DNA of 64,000 nucleotides from Ichthyophthirius multifiliis. Taxonomy: Eukaryota > Ciliophora > Oligohymenophorea > Hymenostomatida. This document shows positions 1 through 12,499 of the stretch, in pieces. How positions within the stretch are numbered: the first letter of the stretch is position 1; each line of letters starts with the position of its first letter. Location: the NCBI RefSeq assembly GCF_000220395.1, contig NW_004085960.1, positions 28,302-92,301 on the forward strand, given 5' to 3'. Made by a program: the position numbers and the translations under genes. A model generated the notes under the pieces. That model ran no database searches. It worked only from the letters and a program-made list of their open reading frames with translations, and was not told the DNA's origin.

Positions 1-1509
1 TTTTATAATTATTAAGTCTTCTTTTTATAAAATTATATTATAGTTTAATTTTTCTGTTTTAAGTAATAGCTTTACTTTTATTTATTTACAAAAATATAAA
101 TAAATTTATATTTTACTTATTGTTATTGTTATAATATTGTTTGTTCCTTTTCGAAAATTTCCTTTAATCTTCATTTATATCATTATTAATTTTTTATTCT
201 AGATATTAAACTTTTAATTTAATACCTTTTAATAATTATTGTAAATATTTTATAAATTTTATTAATTTTATGATGATTATTTTTATAAAACTTTTTTTAT
301 TTATAGAATTATATGTATGTATATTAATTTATATGATTTTACTTTTTTATAATTTCCTTCGTTTTATATTTCACGCTCAGTATTCGTTCTCATTTAAAAA
401 TTACATATATTCTAATTATTAAATTTATTTTTGTTATTTTGTTTTTCTTAACTTCTTAGAAAATCTTTATATATATATTCTTATAAATTATCCTTTTTTT
501 TAATAATAATTTAAATAAGATAATTACATTAGTATATATAAATAAATTTGATTTTTTTAGTTTATCAATTATACTTAATAATTCAAAAATTTAATTATTT
601 TAATTCATTTATATTAAGTATAGTAATATTATGAATATAAAAAAATACATTATCTTTTAATACTTTGTATATTTTTATTAAAAAATTTATTTGTAATATT
701 ATTAACACATATTTATTAAATTAGTTTATTTATTTTTTATTTTTATTTATTTTGTTATCCCTATATTTTTTTTAAAAAAAATAGTAAAATACTAATTAAT
801 AATAAATTTCTTCTATATAATATTAATATTTTATTTTTTTATATTTCGACATATATTTTTGTTTGTAATTATGAATATAAAATTCTAACCTCAAAAGAAT
901 AATTTATTTAAAAAAAAAAAATTAAATATAATTTAAAAATAGGCAAATTATTGAAAGTTAATTATTATATTAAACTTTAATAAAAAAATTGTTGATTAAA
1001 TCCAGACAAAAAAAAAATAATTTGATAATTTCTTTTAAAAATTAATTAAAATAAAAATATATTTTCTAAAAATTTAAGTATAAAAATGAAATAAAATGAT
1101 CAATATATAATCTTTTTAATATCAGTATATATTTTAATTAAAAATAAATGATAAATAATAATAAAAAAAAAATTAGAAAAAAAAAAAATATATTTATAAT
1201 ATAACTTTATATAAATAAATAAATAATATTTATTAGATATTATAATTAAATAAATCAAAAAATTTATAGATAATATTAAAAAAATATTAATTAAATATAA
1301 ATTAATATTAAATAAAAATATATATATAAATATAAATATAAATATTAATATTATTTTAAATTATTTAAATATTATTTTTTAACTTTCATATATTATAATT
1401 TTAACTTTACTAAAATTCTTCGCATGTTTATCTATATAATTTTTTTTTAGATATTTCTTACTTTTGATTAGGCATTTAATATATTTTACTAATTGTTGTA
1501 TTTGTTTTT
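1..1509. other. A/T-rich stretch without a recognisable gene
   Basis: Mostly A/T homopolymer-like sequence. I found no sustained reading frame in the ciliate code on either strand, no RNA gene and no CCCCAA-type telomere at the left edge. The part nearest 1510 is probably the 3' flank of the following minus-strand gene. Confidence 0.5.
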
Positions 1510-2907
1510 TCAGAAAAATTAAATTTAGTAGATTTTAATACTTTTTAAAGTAAATATTTACTTCCTGAAATTTATTAAGGTTTTACTGTTAGTTTAAAAC
1601 TTTTGAATTTTTTATAAATATCTTTTGCTTAAGCACAGTTGATTTTCCAATTCTCTGATACTCTATATTAATCTTTTTATTATTAATTTATTTTTTCATC
1701 TAGTATCAATGCAGGTTATTAAGTTTGAAAAGCTTTGTTATTTCCGAATACTATTTAATAAATTTCATTTAGGAAAGATTTTTTATTAATGAAATTTCTT
1801 AATGTTTATCTTAAATAAATAAATATGTATTTATATATATTTTTACATATATATTTCGAATAATAAAAAATTACATTTTATCAGATTAATTAAATTAATT
1901 ATATGAAATTTCATCTATATAGGGATTTAATTATTTCCTTTTTGCAATATTTTTTTTTGTTTCATTAATACAATCTAATAAAATAACTTCAAGTTCTGAT
2001 CTCAAACTATTTACTTATACAATTTCTGATCTTAACTTTTTTGTCGTTTCCTTTTCTTTTTCCAAAAATATTCTTAATTATTTTAGAGTTTCTATATATT
2101 TCGCCTCATTTTCTTTTAAATTTGTAACTTCAGTGTATAAATCTTTTTCCGGTTTAGTTTTTTATGTTTAAGGTCGTGTAGAATATATTATCTAAGAATT
2201 ACTTTTTTTAACTACTTAATTAACATTATTAATTTCACTTAAAAATATTTCATCTTAAGGACTATTTTCTTAATCGTTATTATTTAAAGGATTATTACTG
2301 TTTTTATTTTAAGAACTGATAGGTAATTCTTATTATTACTATTTATAAAGATGCAAAAGCTCTTTTTTTAAAGAGTTATTTTCTTTACGAGATTCAATAA
2401 CAAATCCTTCATAATAATTTTTATCTTCTGTTAAAATTCTTATTTTGAATTATTATTCTTCTATTTCTCGTTCATATTCTTTACATAATTTATCTAGCCT
2501 TAAAGATTTTTCTTTAAAATAATTTTTTTCTTCTATTAAATTATTAATTTTATCGTTTGATTTTTACCTTAAAATCTCTTCGTCCATTCTTTTATTTAAT
2601 ATTTTTAATTCTGCTAATACTTTTGTCATTTATTCTTTATAAACATACAAAAATTCATCTTCTCTTTATTTTAATGTATTTTCTATTTTATTATGTACTT
2701 ACTTTTTTTTATTTATATTTTTTTTCTATTTATGTATTTTTTTACTTCAATATTATAATATAAATTTTAATGAGCTTCAATAACTGCTTTTTACATTTCC
2801 GGGGGTGTTATTATTTTATTGTAATCAAAATCATCAAAATATTAAATATTTTCTTTATTTGAAAATTATATTTTCATTATATTTTATGAGTTTTATTCTT
2901 ATTCCAT
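1510..2907 (-). CDS. Coiled-coil protein, unassigned
   Basis: I do not recognise the family. The minus strand reads from an ATG at 2907 (a second in-frame ATG lies at 2877) into a protein rich in Lys, Glu, Leu and Gln. The middle has strong coiled-coil character, for example EEKNYFKEKSLRLDKLCKEY and REIEEQQFKIRILTEDKNYY, with a polar Asn/Gln-rich linker before a second coil (LKENEAKYIETLKQLRIFLE). At least one intron falls near 2670-2730 (two GT-AG solutions are possible). One or two more lie between about 1655 and 1850 and lead to a last exon beginning SIRELENQLCLSKRYLQK and ending at TGA 1510-1512. A cytoskeletal or basal-body role is common for such ciliate proteins but is only a guess. 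The 3' exon structure is the least certain part. Confidence 0.7.
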
Positions 2908-3761
2908 TATTTATTACTATATAAACTAATTTTATTTATTTCTATTATTTCAAATATTATTGTTTTTTTATTTCAATAAAATAGTTTTTTTAATATATTT
3001 CTCACTTTATTTAAATATATTTAAAAAAAAACAAAAAAATTAAAAAGAAGAAAATATTATAATAATTAATATATAGATTAAAATATTTTTATATTATAAA
3101 ATATAAAAAAATAAGATAATTATTGTATTCTTAGTATTCTAAAAAGAAAAAGATAAAAAAAATCTTCATATTTATTCCTTGGAAACAAATAAATAGGTAA
3201 AGACTAATTAGTATTAATTAGTCAGCTTTAGTAACAAAATTATAAACACTAACAGAAAAAAAGTTAATTCTAAAGTTCCTAAAAATAAATAAAAATATAA
3301 ACTTTTTACTGAAAAGTCAACTTATCTAATAACTTTAAAAATTAATTTATTAAAATTTATACTAATATTTTAAAAACCATTACATATTTTAATGTTTTTA
3401 GTTTTCATGGATAAAATTACTCATATATAATATAAAATTTAGATTAATGGAATTTTTTAATTATTATTTAGTTTAACTATTATCAAACACAAAAAACAAA
3501 ATATCAATGTTTTTACCATAAAATAGAAGTTAATAAAATTAATTATAATAATATACTTTAAAATATCAATCAAAATATTAATTATAAAATAAAGTTTTGA
3601 AATTATTATATATATAGTTATGTCCTATATTTATATCAATATTATGTATTTAAATAATATAATTAAATAAAGTTTTAATAAAATTATATTTAATTTAAAA
3701 AAAAAATTAGTTACAAAATTTTTTTATTAGAAATAAAATAATAATAATAATAATAAAAAAA
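2908..3761. other. Intergenic, nothing recognised
   Basis: A/T-rich spacer between two minus-strand genes. It must hold the promoter of the coiled-coil gene ending at 1510 and the 3' flank of the gene that ends at 3762. I saw no conserved motif or RNA gene. Confidence 0.5.
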
Positions 3762-4595
3762 TCATTTTTTTTTTGCTGGCTTTTTGCTATCTTTAGCGAC
3801 CCCCCCTTTAGCATTAGTCTAATTATTAAAAATATCATCATTTTCAAAAAATTTATCTGGGTCTTTCCAATTTGGATTGGCCTCTTTAAATATAGTATTT
3901 TCCCAATTATCCAATTCATTAAACTATCTTTTATCTTCATTAATAATTTCCAAATGTTCCCTTTCCTTCCACGTAAGTTTTCCAGGAACTCTAACGCTTT
4001 GGAGTTATTTTTCGCTCGCTTTTTTTTATCTTCTATCTGCATTAGTAGAACCTGGAATAAGTCCCCCAGGTTTGAAAAAATCAGCCTAATATTCCGGAAA
4101 CCTATAAGGTTTATCACCCAAACTATTTACAGGCAATAAATTTCGTGCGCTCATTAGACTTTCAACTCTAGTTTTAGATTGCATTTAATTTTCTAATAAA
4201 TATTATTTTTAAGTAGTTTTATTTGCTTATTAAAAAGTTCGAATTCCATTAGGAATATCTTCTATATGCCCTGATATTTTTTCTTCGAAATGAAGCAATT
4301 ATGCCCTTGGCTTTTTCTCTTTAACATTAAAAGGTATTTTTTTTAAACCTTATCGGACTTTCGAACCCTCTTCTGAGAATTATTTATTACTTTTCTACGG
4401 AAACACTTTAAATTATGGTCTATATTCTAATACATCTGATGGATGCCATTCAAAATGTTTTTTTCCTTATAATTCTATTGGTCCTCCTTCTATATTCGAA
4501 TTTAATTAATCTACGGGATGTATATGTTTCCGATTTCCTAAATGAAACTTAGAACTTTATATACCTGGCCAATTTAATGTTGATATAAAATCCAT
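3762..4595 (-). CDS. Conserved-looking 277-aa protein, function unknown
   Basis: A single uninterrupted frame of 278 codons including the TGA at 3762-3764, starting MDFISTLNWPGIQSSKFHLG. Codon use is richer in G+C than the flanks, so selection on protein sequence is likely. There is no signal peptide or membrane segment. The protein is basic and proline/aromatic-rich, with short motifs such as FEWHPSDVLEYRPQFKVFP, SLMSARNLLPVN and FKPGGLIPGSTNADRR, and a lysine-rich C-terminus ending in KKPAKKK. The many W-x-P and P-G-G turns resemble ciliary microtubule-associated proteins of low complexity, but I cannot name a family. A standard-code ORF over 3707-4117 on this strand is in the wrong frame. 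Confidence 0.8.
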
Positions 4596-4778
4596 AGAAA
4601 CTTATGTTTTTTTTATCTTATTTTATTTTTTTTATTATTTTTACGTATTATTTTTAAGAAAAAAAAAAAATAAAAAACTAGTTTTATATAATAATTTTTT
4701 TTTTTTTTCATATATATTAATAAATACAGATAGTTATATAATTTTAATATTGTAATTTCATCATCTTTTTCCTTAATA

Positions 4779-6209
4779 TCACTCATGTTCTTCTTCTTCA
4801 GTTTTTTTTGTCCATTTTATGCGTTTTCCATCTATCCACTCTCCTTCTCTTTCTTATCCATTTGAACCTATATATACTCCAACTCCATGTTATTTACCGT
4901 TTTCCCAATATCCTTAATATTTTCTTCCATCAGGCCATTCAAAGACACCATATCCATGTTTTCTTTGTATAAATAAATAAAATAAAATTAATATAAATTA
5001 TTCAACTTATCATCTAAATAATCTCCGTTATATTTTCGTCCATCAGCCCATTAAAATTATCCTTTACCATCCCTTTTTTATTTTTATTTTATTTTTTTAA
5101 ATAAAAAAAAGTTAATAAAGAATACAATAAATATATACATCTTATTATTTTTCCATTCTCCAATATATTTTCTTCCATCTGCCCATTCATAAGTTCCATA
5201 TCCATGTATCTAAAAACCCGAATACATATAGTTTTTTTTAAAAAAAGAATAAAATATAAAAAATACATTATTATTATTAAATTAGCCATTATAAACTGAT
5301 CCATCAGCCCAATGAAAAATACCTTTTCCATGTTTTTTTCCCATATCATATTCTCCTTCATACTTAGCCGCATCAGGCCATGTCTCGATTCCAGCCCCAT
5401 GCTATTTATCTTCATACCAATATCCTTCATATTTAGCCCCATCTGTATGATCATAAAATCCTTTTCCATGTGCTTTATCATTTTACCATTCTCCTTCATA
5501 AATATCTCCATCTGCATGGATCAGTCTACCTTTTCCATTTGCCATATTATTTCTCCAATAACCTATTATTTATATATAATATTTTATATTTTTTAAGAAA
5601 AATAAATACCTTCATAAAAAGATCCATCTTGCCAATATTATTTACCTTTACCATGTCTATTTATATTTTTTTAAAAATTAAAAATAAAAGCAACCTTTAG
5701 CCATTTTTCCATTAACCAAGGTAAACTGCAGAATTATCAAATTCATAAGGACCTAATTTAGGCAAAAATTCATCTTCTTGAGTGTCTTCATCATAAATGA
5801 ATTATCCGCATTTTTCATATGATTTTTTTGTTGCAGGATTATCATAAACTGGAATTTATGAAATTTTTTTTGCTAAACTGTCGTTTGGACAATGAGTTTA
5901 TTAAACATCGTTTTCTTCTTATTATTATTCATTTTGTTGATTATTTTATGTAATTACAGGTTTCAAACTTAGTTTTTTTTAAACTTACTAAATGCTTTAT
6001 TCTTTTACTTGTTTTTCAAATTTTCCTATTGATGTATCACTTACATTTGCATTTTGAACATTTAAATTCGTATTTTTATTTGTTATATTTATATTTTATT
6101 CTTCTTCTTTTGCTTCTAAATATAAGGGAGAATCAGGACTTTAAGGCTTAAAATGTACTTCTTCAATATTTTCCCCATTTGGGCCTGTTGTACAACATTA
6201 ATTTCCCAT
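4779..6209 (-). CDS. MORN-repeat protein with N-terminal acylation signal
   Basis: The protein begins [14 protein letters not shown]. Gly2 suits N-myristoylation and the two following Cys suit palmitoylation, so it is probably membrane-anchored; this is inferred from motif rules. A Gln/Glu-rich linker of about 130 residues follows, then roughly nine MORN repeats of the form G-x-W-x-x-G-x-x-H-G-x-G. Clear examples are [40 protein letters not shown] and [19 protein letters not shown]. The C-terminus is acidic ([10 protein letters not shown], then TGA at 4779-4781). At least four short GT-AG introns interrupt the repeats; those near 5583-5629 and 5659-5696 restore the repeat frame exactly. MORN repeats commonly bind phospholipids or scaffold membrane and cytoskeletal structures. 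Start codon and N-terminal frame are secure. Confidence 0.88.
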
Positions 6210-6695
6210 ATTTTTTTTTATTTTTTAAATATATTTTTAAGTGTATTTGTTATTAAAATTATTTTTATTTTATTTTAAATGTTTTTTTAATTTTACTAAA
6301 TAATTTAACATTATTTTTTTTGAATTTTATTATTATGAAAAATATTAGTAAATTTATTAAAACTTTTATAAGTTTTTATTAAATTTTTAAAAAATATAAA
6401 TTTGTATAATTCATGCAAATATAATTAATAAAAAATATAAATAAAAAAAATTATAAATAATTATCTATATTAAGAATAGTATTTAATATATTCTCTATTA
6501 TGTTGTTTATTACAATTAAAATATATAAAAAAAAAAAAAACACAAACGAAAAATTTACTCATTTATATTAAATAAAGAAAAAAAAAGAAAACAAAAATTA
6601 TAGAAAATAAAAATATCAAAAAAAAGACATAATAAAAAAAATTATAAAAAAAAACAAATAAACAATAAATTAAAAAAAAATATAAATAGAATTAT
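6210..6695. promoter_or_regulatory. Divergent intergenic region
   Basis: 486 bp between two divergent start codons (MORN protein on -, sphingomyelin-synthase-like protein on +). Both promoters must lie here. It is nearly pure A/T with poly-A runs towards the plus-strand gene; no specific element is visible. Confidence 0.45.
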
Positions 6696-7442
6696 ATGTA
6701 CAGAAATCGAAAAAAAATAGCTTTTAAAACACTTGTAGTAGTAGTATTTATATGTTCCGTGTATTTAGGCAAAAAATATGCAATTCCAAGTAAAGATGTA
6801 GAATGCATACATGACCCAATATAAGAAGCATTGTCGCAAATGAATTAATTAGTGAACACTAATGTTTATTTAGCCAAATTTTTATAAATTTCAAGTTCAT
6901 TATTAATGGATATAGTATTCTTAACACTTTATATTTATTGGATTTTCCACATATAAACAGGCAGAATAATATATTCGACAGCAGTATATTATTCAGTAAG
7001 AGCTTTTACATAATTATTAGTAACATTGAGATTTCCTAACGGTTATTATTGGAAAGATCCTTAGTTTCCAAGCATTGTTGTTCCTTATGGACATACAAGT
7101 GATTTTTTTTATAGCGGACATTGCGGGTTTTTAAATTTGTGCGCTTTAGAATGGCTTAGAATAGGAAAAGTAAATCATTTTAAAATTGTTTAGTTTATAA
7201 ATGTATATATGGCTCTTGTTATGTTAATTTTTAGAATTCATTATATGATAGATATTAGCACTGCGATTTTTATGAGTCATTATATTTTTATTTTAATAGA
7301 AGAACAAACTACATAACTTGATAGTATTTTTATTTAATATTATGAATAAATAATTTAAAAAATTGGTAATAAAGATGTGACAAATGATGAAGAAAATTTA
7401 TATAACAATTAATAACAATAAATGCTTATTATTAGAACTTGA
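6696..7442 (+). CDS. Sphingomyelin-synthase-like (PAP2_C) membrane phosphotransferase
   Basis: A 248-aa intronless frame ending at TGA 7440-7442. It opens MYRNRKKIAFKTLVVVVFIC, and about five to six hydrophobic segments are spread along it. Two signatures of the PAP2_C / sphingomyelin synthase family are present: a D3-like motif DFFYSGHCGFLNL around residues 144-156 and a D4-like motif FRIHYMIDISTAIF around residues 190-203. These supply the two His and one Asp of the catalytic triad known in that family. The family moves a phosphate-linked head group between a phospholipid and ceramide or diacylglycerol in Golgi or plasma membrane. The exact donor and acceptor (choline, ethanolamine or inositol phosphate) cannot be read from sequence. 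Length is somewhat short but complete in layout. Confidence 0.85.
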
Positions 7443-8183
7443 TTTCCTTTAATTTTTTTCATATAAAAAAATATAATTTTTACTCTCTTATTCTTCTGTC
7501 TTACTTATATTAATTAATAAAAGAAAAAGGCAGTTTATAAAATATAAATGTAATTAGTTATTATATATTTTTTTTTTTCTATATAATTATATAATAATTT
7601 TTTATTTTATTTTTCTATTTTCTATCTTCATTATGCATTGTATAAAATAATATTTGTTTTAAAATTTTAAATTAAATTATTATAAATATTAAAATTGTTA
7701 ATATATTAATTATTTAATAAATTTTTATTTATTAAATAGAATTATATTATAAAATATATAATAAATTTTTATTATTAAACTTATAATTAATAATTATTTT
7801 TTTTTAATATTTTTAAATAAGAATTTTCATTTTTATTTTTGACTAAAAAATTTATAAATAGTTTTGGTATTTTTTTAATTAATATTTTTTTAAATTTTGT
7901 TTTGAGAATATCATAATTTTTTGAAACTAAAATAATAAAAATATTCAAATATATGTAATCATTTCATTATTATTATTAATTTTTTTAATATTTCTCAAAT
8001 TTTTATATTATATTATTATTTTTTTAAAAAAAAATATCATAATTATAAAAAACGAATTTTATTATAGATAAATAATTAAAAAACCTTTATATAATAACAG
8101 ATGAACTATTTAAATATATTTTTATATTTAGATATGCTTTATTAAAGTTATATATTTATAAAATCAAAAAAATTAAAAATAAA
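7443..8183. other. Intergenic, nothing recognised
   Basis: A/T-rich spacer between two plus-strand genes, with long T and A runs. I saw no sustained frame in either strand and no RNA-like G+C island. Confidence 0.5.
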
Positions 8184-10538
8184 ATGTACTAAGAAAACGC
8201 AGAAAATACAAATCAATAAGACTAAATTAAGTTTGAATAATATAATAATAATTAAAATTAAAATGATTAGTAAACATAATAACTAGATGAAAATTAAGAA
8301 TAAAATAATTAAAAAAGTATTATGAGTTTATAAAAAAATTCATAGTTAATCTTATTTAAAAAAGAATATATAATACCTTAAGTAGATGAAATAAATATAA
8401 GAGAAATGTCCCCTAAATCTATTGAAGCATGTCGTCGTTTAGGCTTTAGAGCTTATGAATTGAAAAAAAAGAGTAATTAAGATATAATTTAAATGATGAG
8501 ATAAAAAGACAATTAAGCAAATCCTGACTAAGAGACATTATAAATGTTCTAAGCTCATTTAGAAGAAAGAAGAGGATAAAAAATTATACAAGTTTAAAAT
8601 AATAATATATAAATATTTTTGTAAGCAAATAAAAAAAGATGAAAGAAGAAAGAAATAAAATTGAAATTGAAGAAAAAATGGGCTATTTCCAAATAATTCA
8701 TAGTCAAAAATGCTTAAAACTTCTTAAGTTCTAAAAATAATAAAAATAAAAAAAAAGTATTTTATTTAAAAAAGGGATTTGGATTTGATTAATCAATATA
8801 TACAACTTCGTAAATGGGCTCAATATCGTTAGTAGAAAAAGAAAAAAATATGTTTGAAAAAATGAAGAAAAGATAGGAAATTGAAATAGAAAAAATGATA
8901 GAGTTTGAAAAAATAACTTAAGCAATAAGATAATAAAATGAAATAAAAATGTAAAAAGCTTATGAAAGGGAATAAAAAAGATAATTAGAAAATAAATAGT
9001 TAAAAATAGAAGTAAAGAAACATTAAAATATTTAAAAAAAAAAAATAGACTGAAAAAAAAAGAGTAAAATAAGAATAGGAAAGGCTTAAAAAAGAACAAG
9101 AATCAGAAGCTGATGATAAAAAAAAATAATTACAAGCATTTGAAAAAGAATAAGAAAGAATAAAATTATAATAATAAAGGGAAGAAGAAAAAAGAAAGGA
9201 AATTCGTTTAAAAGATGAACAAGATAAAGAAAAACAAGAAAAAATGAGATAATAAACAGAAATAATTTTAAATAAATAATAATAATTATTGGATGAAAGA
9301 AGAAAAAAAATGAAAGAATTAGATGAAAAAAGGATATAATAAATGGATTTTCAAGCAAAAAAAAGAAGAGAGTTAGCAGATATTAAAAGATATAATCATG
9401 AAAAGAAATTAGAATAATGCAAAACACTAAATGATTTAATAATAGCTAATAAAAGGACAGTACACATATTTTTAAAGTTATTTTAAATATACTTTTTTAC
9501 TTTAAAAAAAAATTAAAATAGGGTTTTGAATAAAAACAATTTATTACGGAAAAGTATTTATTTATTAATAAATAATTTTTATTTCTTATCAATAAATAAA
9601 AAAAAGAAAAAAAAAATAATTCGAAAAATAAAAATAATAACATTTGTTTAATTTACATAAATATGCCGAAGAAAGACAATAAAAAATTAATAATGTTTTA
9701 TTGAAAAACGAAGAAAAAGAAGAATAAAAAAAATAAAAATATTTGAACAAAACATTCCTATATGAAAAGAAAAAAAAAGAAATGGAATAAATCATTAAAA
9801 AGTAATAATAAGAAAAAATTAAGTATTTTTAAGAAAAAGAAAATAAAATTTAACAAGTAATATAATTTAATTATTTTAATATATATATATATATAATTAA
9901 GATTATTTCTATTAATGAAAATTTAGTCGAATAAAAAAAAAATGCATTATTGAAAGTATTTGCATAAACAGATGAAAAAGTTGAAAGAGCAAATCAAAAA
10001 AAGCTTAATGAAATAAAAGAAAAACATAACAAAAATATTTTAAAAGAATTTGATAAAGATGAAAATATTCGCAGAATGGAAGCTGTATAAGAGCTTAAAA
10101 AATAAAAATTATAAGAAAAAATTCAATAAGATATTTTAAAATGCTAAATTATTGAGTTTTTTAATATATATTTATTTTGTATAAAAAGAAATTATAAAAT
10201 AATTAAAGATAAGAAAGGTTATTAATGATTAAAATGGCTCAATAAATAAAAAAATAAATGGACGAAAAAAGAGAATAATAATTAAAAGATTATGAAAAGA
10301 AAAAATATAAAAAGGGTAAATTATTATATTTTTTTTTTTTTACAAAATTAAAAATATTTTTTGTTTTAAAAAAGCCTAAAATTATTCGTTAATTTAATAA
10401 AGTATATAAGAAGATACTTATAATGAAACTTATAATTAGAATACTAGTTTAAATAATTAATCGTAGAATTATTAAGAAGCATAATAAAAAAATCAATTAA
10501 ATTAAGAAAATTCAAAATAGTAATAATTACATTAATGA
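8184..10538 (+). CDS. Long charged coiled-coil protein
   Basis: A plus-strand multi-exon gene starting MYQENAENTNQQDQIKFEQY and ending in a Gln/Asn-rich tail (ENSKQQQLHQ, TGA at 10536-10538). After an ordered start containing SPKSIEACRRLGFRAYELKK, most of the protein is dense Glu/Lys/Arg/Gln heptad sequence, for example LDERRKKMKELDEKRIQQMD and KEFDKDENIRRMEAVQELKK. This resembles trichohyalin/plectin-homology-like axonemal coiled coils, though I cannot assign a named family. Introns that restore frame include 9013-9049, one near 9859-9922, one near 10140-10188 and one near 10315-10372. Splicing around 9450-9650 is unresolved. Standard-code minus-strand ORFs that overlap here are hydrophobic shadows of the A-rich coding strand. 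Confidence 0.8.
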
Positions 10539-10871
10539 AATATTTTAATTTCTTCAATAAATATGAAATAATATATATTAATAATATATATATATTCATA
10601 ATATTTTAATAATAAAATTATTTATAGTAAATATTAAATATAATATTTTTTAAATATGATTTATATTTAAATATATTTATATCATTTAAATGTTGAAATT
10701 CTTATATTAAATATTAACAATCTTTTATAATAATTATTAAGAAATTATTTTATTTTTAAAAATAAAATTAAGATAAGCTATTATAATAAATTTTTTATTT
10801 TCAAAATTTAATTTAATTTTATTTTATTTATTTATTTATTTAAAATATATCTTTTTATAATTTTATATTTA
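10539..10871. other. Convergent intergenic region
   Basis: 333 bp between the stop codons of a plus-strand and a minus-strand gene. It is A/T-only in practice and presumably holds both 3' UTRs and polyadenylation signals. Confidence 0.5.
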
Positions 10872-12077
10872 TCAATGTTTTTTCTATGCATCATCAGAAT
10901 TTACAATACTTGCTTTTCCTCTAATTTATTTTAAATATTCCTCACTGTAATGAGTTATTTCTTAGTTAGGTTTTTAATTTTCAGCATATTTTGAGCCTTT
11001 TTTTTTATATATTTTAAATCCATACAATCTTGGAATGTAAACAGATGTATTTTTTTGTGGAACTAAATCTTAATAAGTCTTTATTAAATGTATTTGTTTA
11101 AAATAAATAATTAATTTTATTTAAAAAATAAAATAAAAACCATAAGTAAAACATAAGGGAAAGAAACACCAAAATAGCAGCCATCAATATCAGAACTTAA
11201 AAAAAAAATAAAAAAAATGCATTATAATATTTTCAATTCTAAATTTTACCATCTATAATTTAGAAAAATATTAATAAAATAATAATAATAATAATAATAT
11301 AAAGTTACTTCTTTTTTGGAATATAAACATCTTCACATTTAGGACAAAATAGCTATTTTAGAAAAGTAAAAATAAGAAAAAAATATTTAAGTGAAATAAT
11401 AATAATTATACTTTAACTCTTGAGGTTTTTAATTCTTCACTCATCCCTAAAGGTAAAGCGTTTTATCTTTCACAAAGAACTCGTGGACATATTCCAAATG
11501 CTCCCATTAAAAACTTTTCTCTCATCATTGCAAGCCCTTTTTTGTTGTTGTTTAAAAAAAAAAAAAATTATTATTATTATTATTTGCATTTATATTTTTT
11601 TATTTTATATTATTATTTTTATGCTTATATGCCTTTTGGAGAGGTGATAAATCTGGCATGGATAAGTCCATAAACGTCTGTAGCTTCTTAATAGACTTCA
11701 AGAAATCTAAAAACTTAATTATTATTTAAATACTTTTTTTAAAAAACCTTTCATCTTCTAAATCATCATCATCAGGAGTTTCTTAAGATAAAATCATTTC
11801 GATGGCATCACTAAAATTAAATATATAAATATCTTTATATTGCTTATTATAATTATATAATAATAACTTGTAATGATTAAATTTTTATTTGATTCCATAT
11901 AAATTAAAACTATCTCTTATATAATTTTCATCAACTTCACATAAAAATTAATGATCTTCTAGTGCGCAAAACCAACTAATCCAACCACCTTAAACATCAG
12001 AATATTATGATTCCTCTTTTTTAACGAATTTAAAATATTTTAAAATTTTAAATTAGATATTAAAGATAACCTGACAT
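10872..12077 (-). CDS. CSNK2B: Casein kinase II regulatory (beta) subunit
   Basis: Regulatory subunit of the tetrameric Ser/Thr kinase CK2, which dimerises through a zinc finger and docks two catalytic alpha subunits. Family landmarks appear in order: MSEESQYSDVQGGWISWFC near the start, LCEVDENYIRDSFNLYGIK, the helix VYGLIHARFIT, CPRVLCERQNALPLGM, then FCPKCEDVYIPKK, followed by DGCYFGVSFPYVLL and VYIPRLYGFKIYKK. The four zinc ligands are the two Cys in CPRVLC and the two in CPKC, all kept. The first exon is only 7 nt (12071-12077); intron 12016-12070 joins it in frame. At least five further short introns split the gene. Stop TGA is at 10872-10874. The tail after the YGFKI motif is charged and of ordinary length. 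This is a housekeeping gene with no sign of decay. Confidence 0.95.
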
Positions 12078-12480
12078 CTAGATATTAAATTTTTATTATT
12101 ATCAAATTAATTTAAAAATAAAATATTATCAAATAAAAAAATAATATTTATTTAAAATTAATATTTGAAAAAAATAAAGACAAAATAGTTTTTTTTTTTT
12201 TTTAATACAATATAATATATTATTACAAAATATGTGTATAATATTTTTATTTTTTTAATAAATTCTTAATTTAAATTAATACAATGGTTTTTTTTATTTA
12301 AAAAAAAAAAAACAATAATAAAATAATTGTAATCATAGATTTATTTATAATAACTCAAAACTATAAAATTTTATATTTTAAGCATTTATTTTAATTATTT
12401 TTATTTTAAATTTTTAGAATATTATTAACTACCAAATTTAAATAAAGATTTTTTATATTAAATTTTATTATATTTACTTT
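12078..12480. other. Intergenic, nothing recognised
   Basis: A/T-rich spacer upstream of the CK2 beta start codon. It should contain that gene's promoter; no motif stands out. Confidence 0.45.
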
Positions 12481-12499
12481 AATTAATTTAAAATTTAAT

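Noticed and set aside
2557-2763. 68-aa hydrophobic plus-strand ORF
   Set aside because: Low-complexity Phe/Leu/Ile shadow of the minus-strand coiled-coil gene.
3707-4117. 136-aa standard-code minus-strand ORF
   Set aside because: Wrong frame; the adjacent frame gives an uninterrupted 277-aa protein from 4595 to 3762 in the ciliate code.
5089-5517. 142-aa standard-code minus-strand ORF
   Set aside because: Out-of-frame shadow of the MORN repeats; the in-frame reading gives perfect HGKG-type repeats.
8731-9795. Three hydrophobic standard-code minus-strand ORFs
   Set aside because: They are the antisense of A/G-rich Lys/Glu codons in the plus-strand coiled-coil gene and contain only Phe/Leu/Ile/Ser.
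11420-11647. 75-aa plus-strand ORF
   Set aside because: Antisense to conserved exons of casein kinase II beta, including the first half of the zinc finger.
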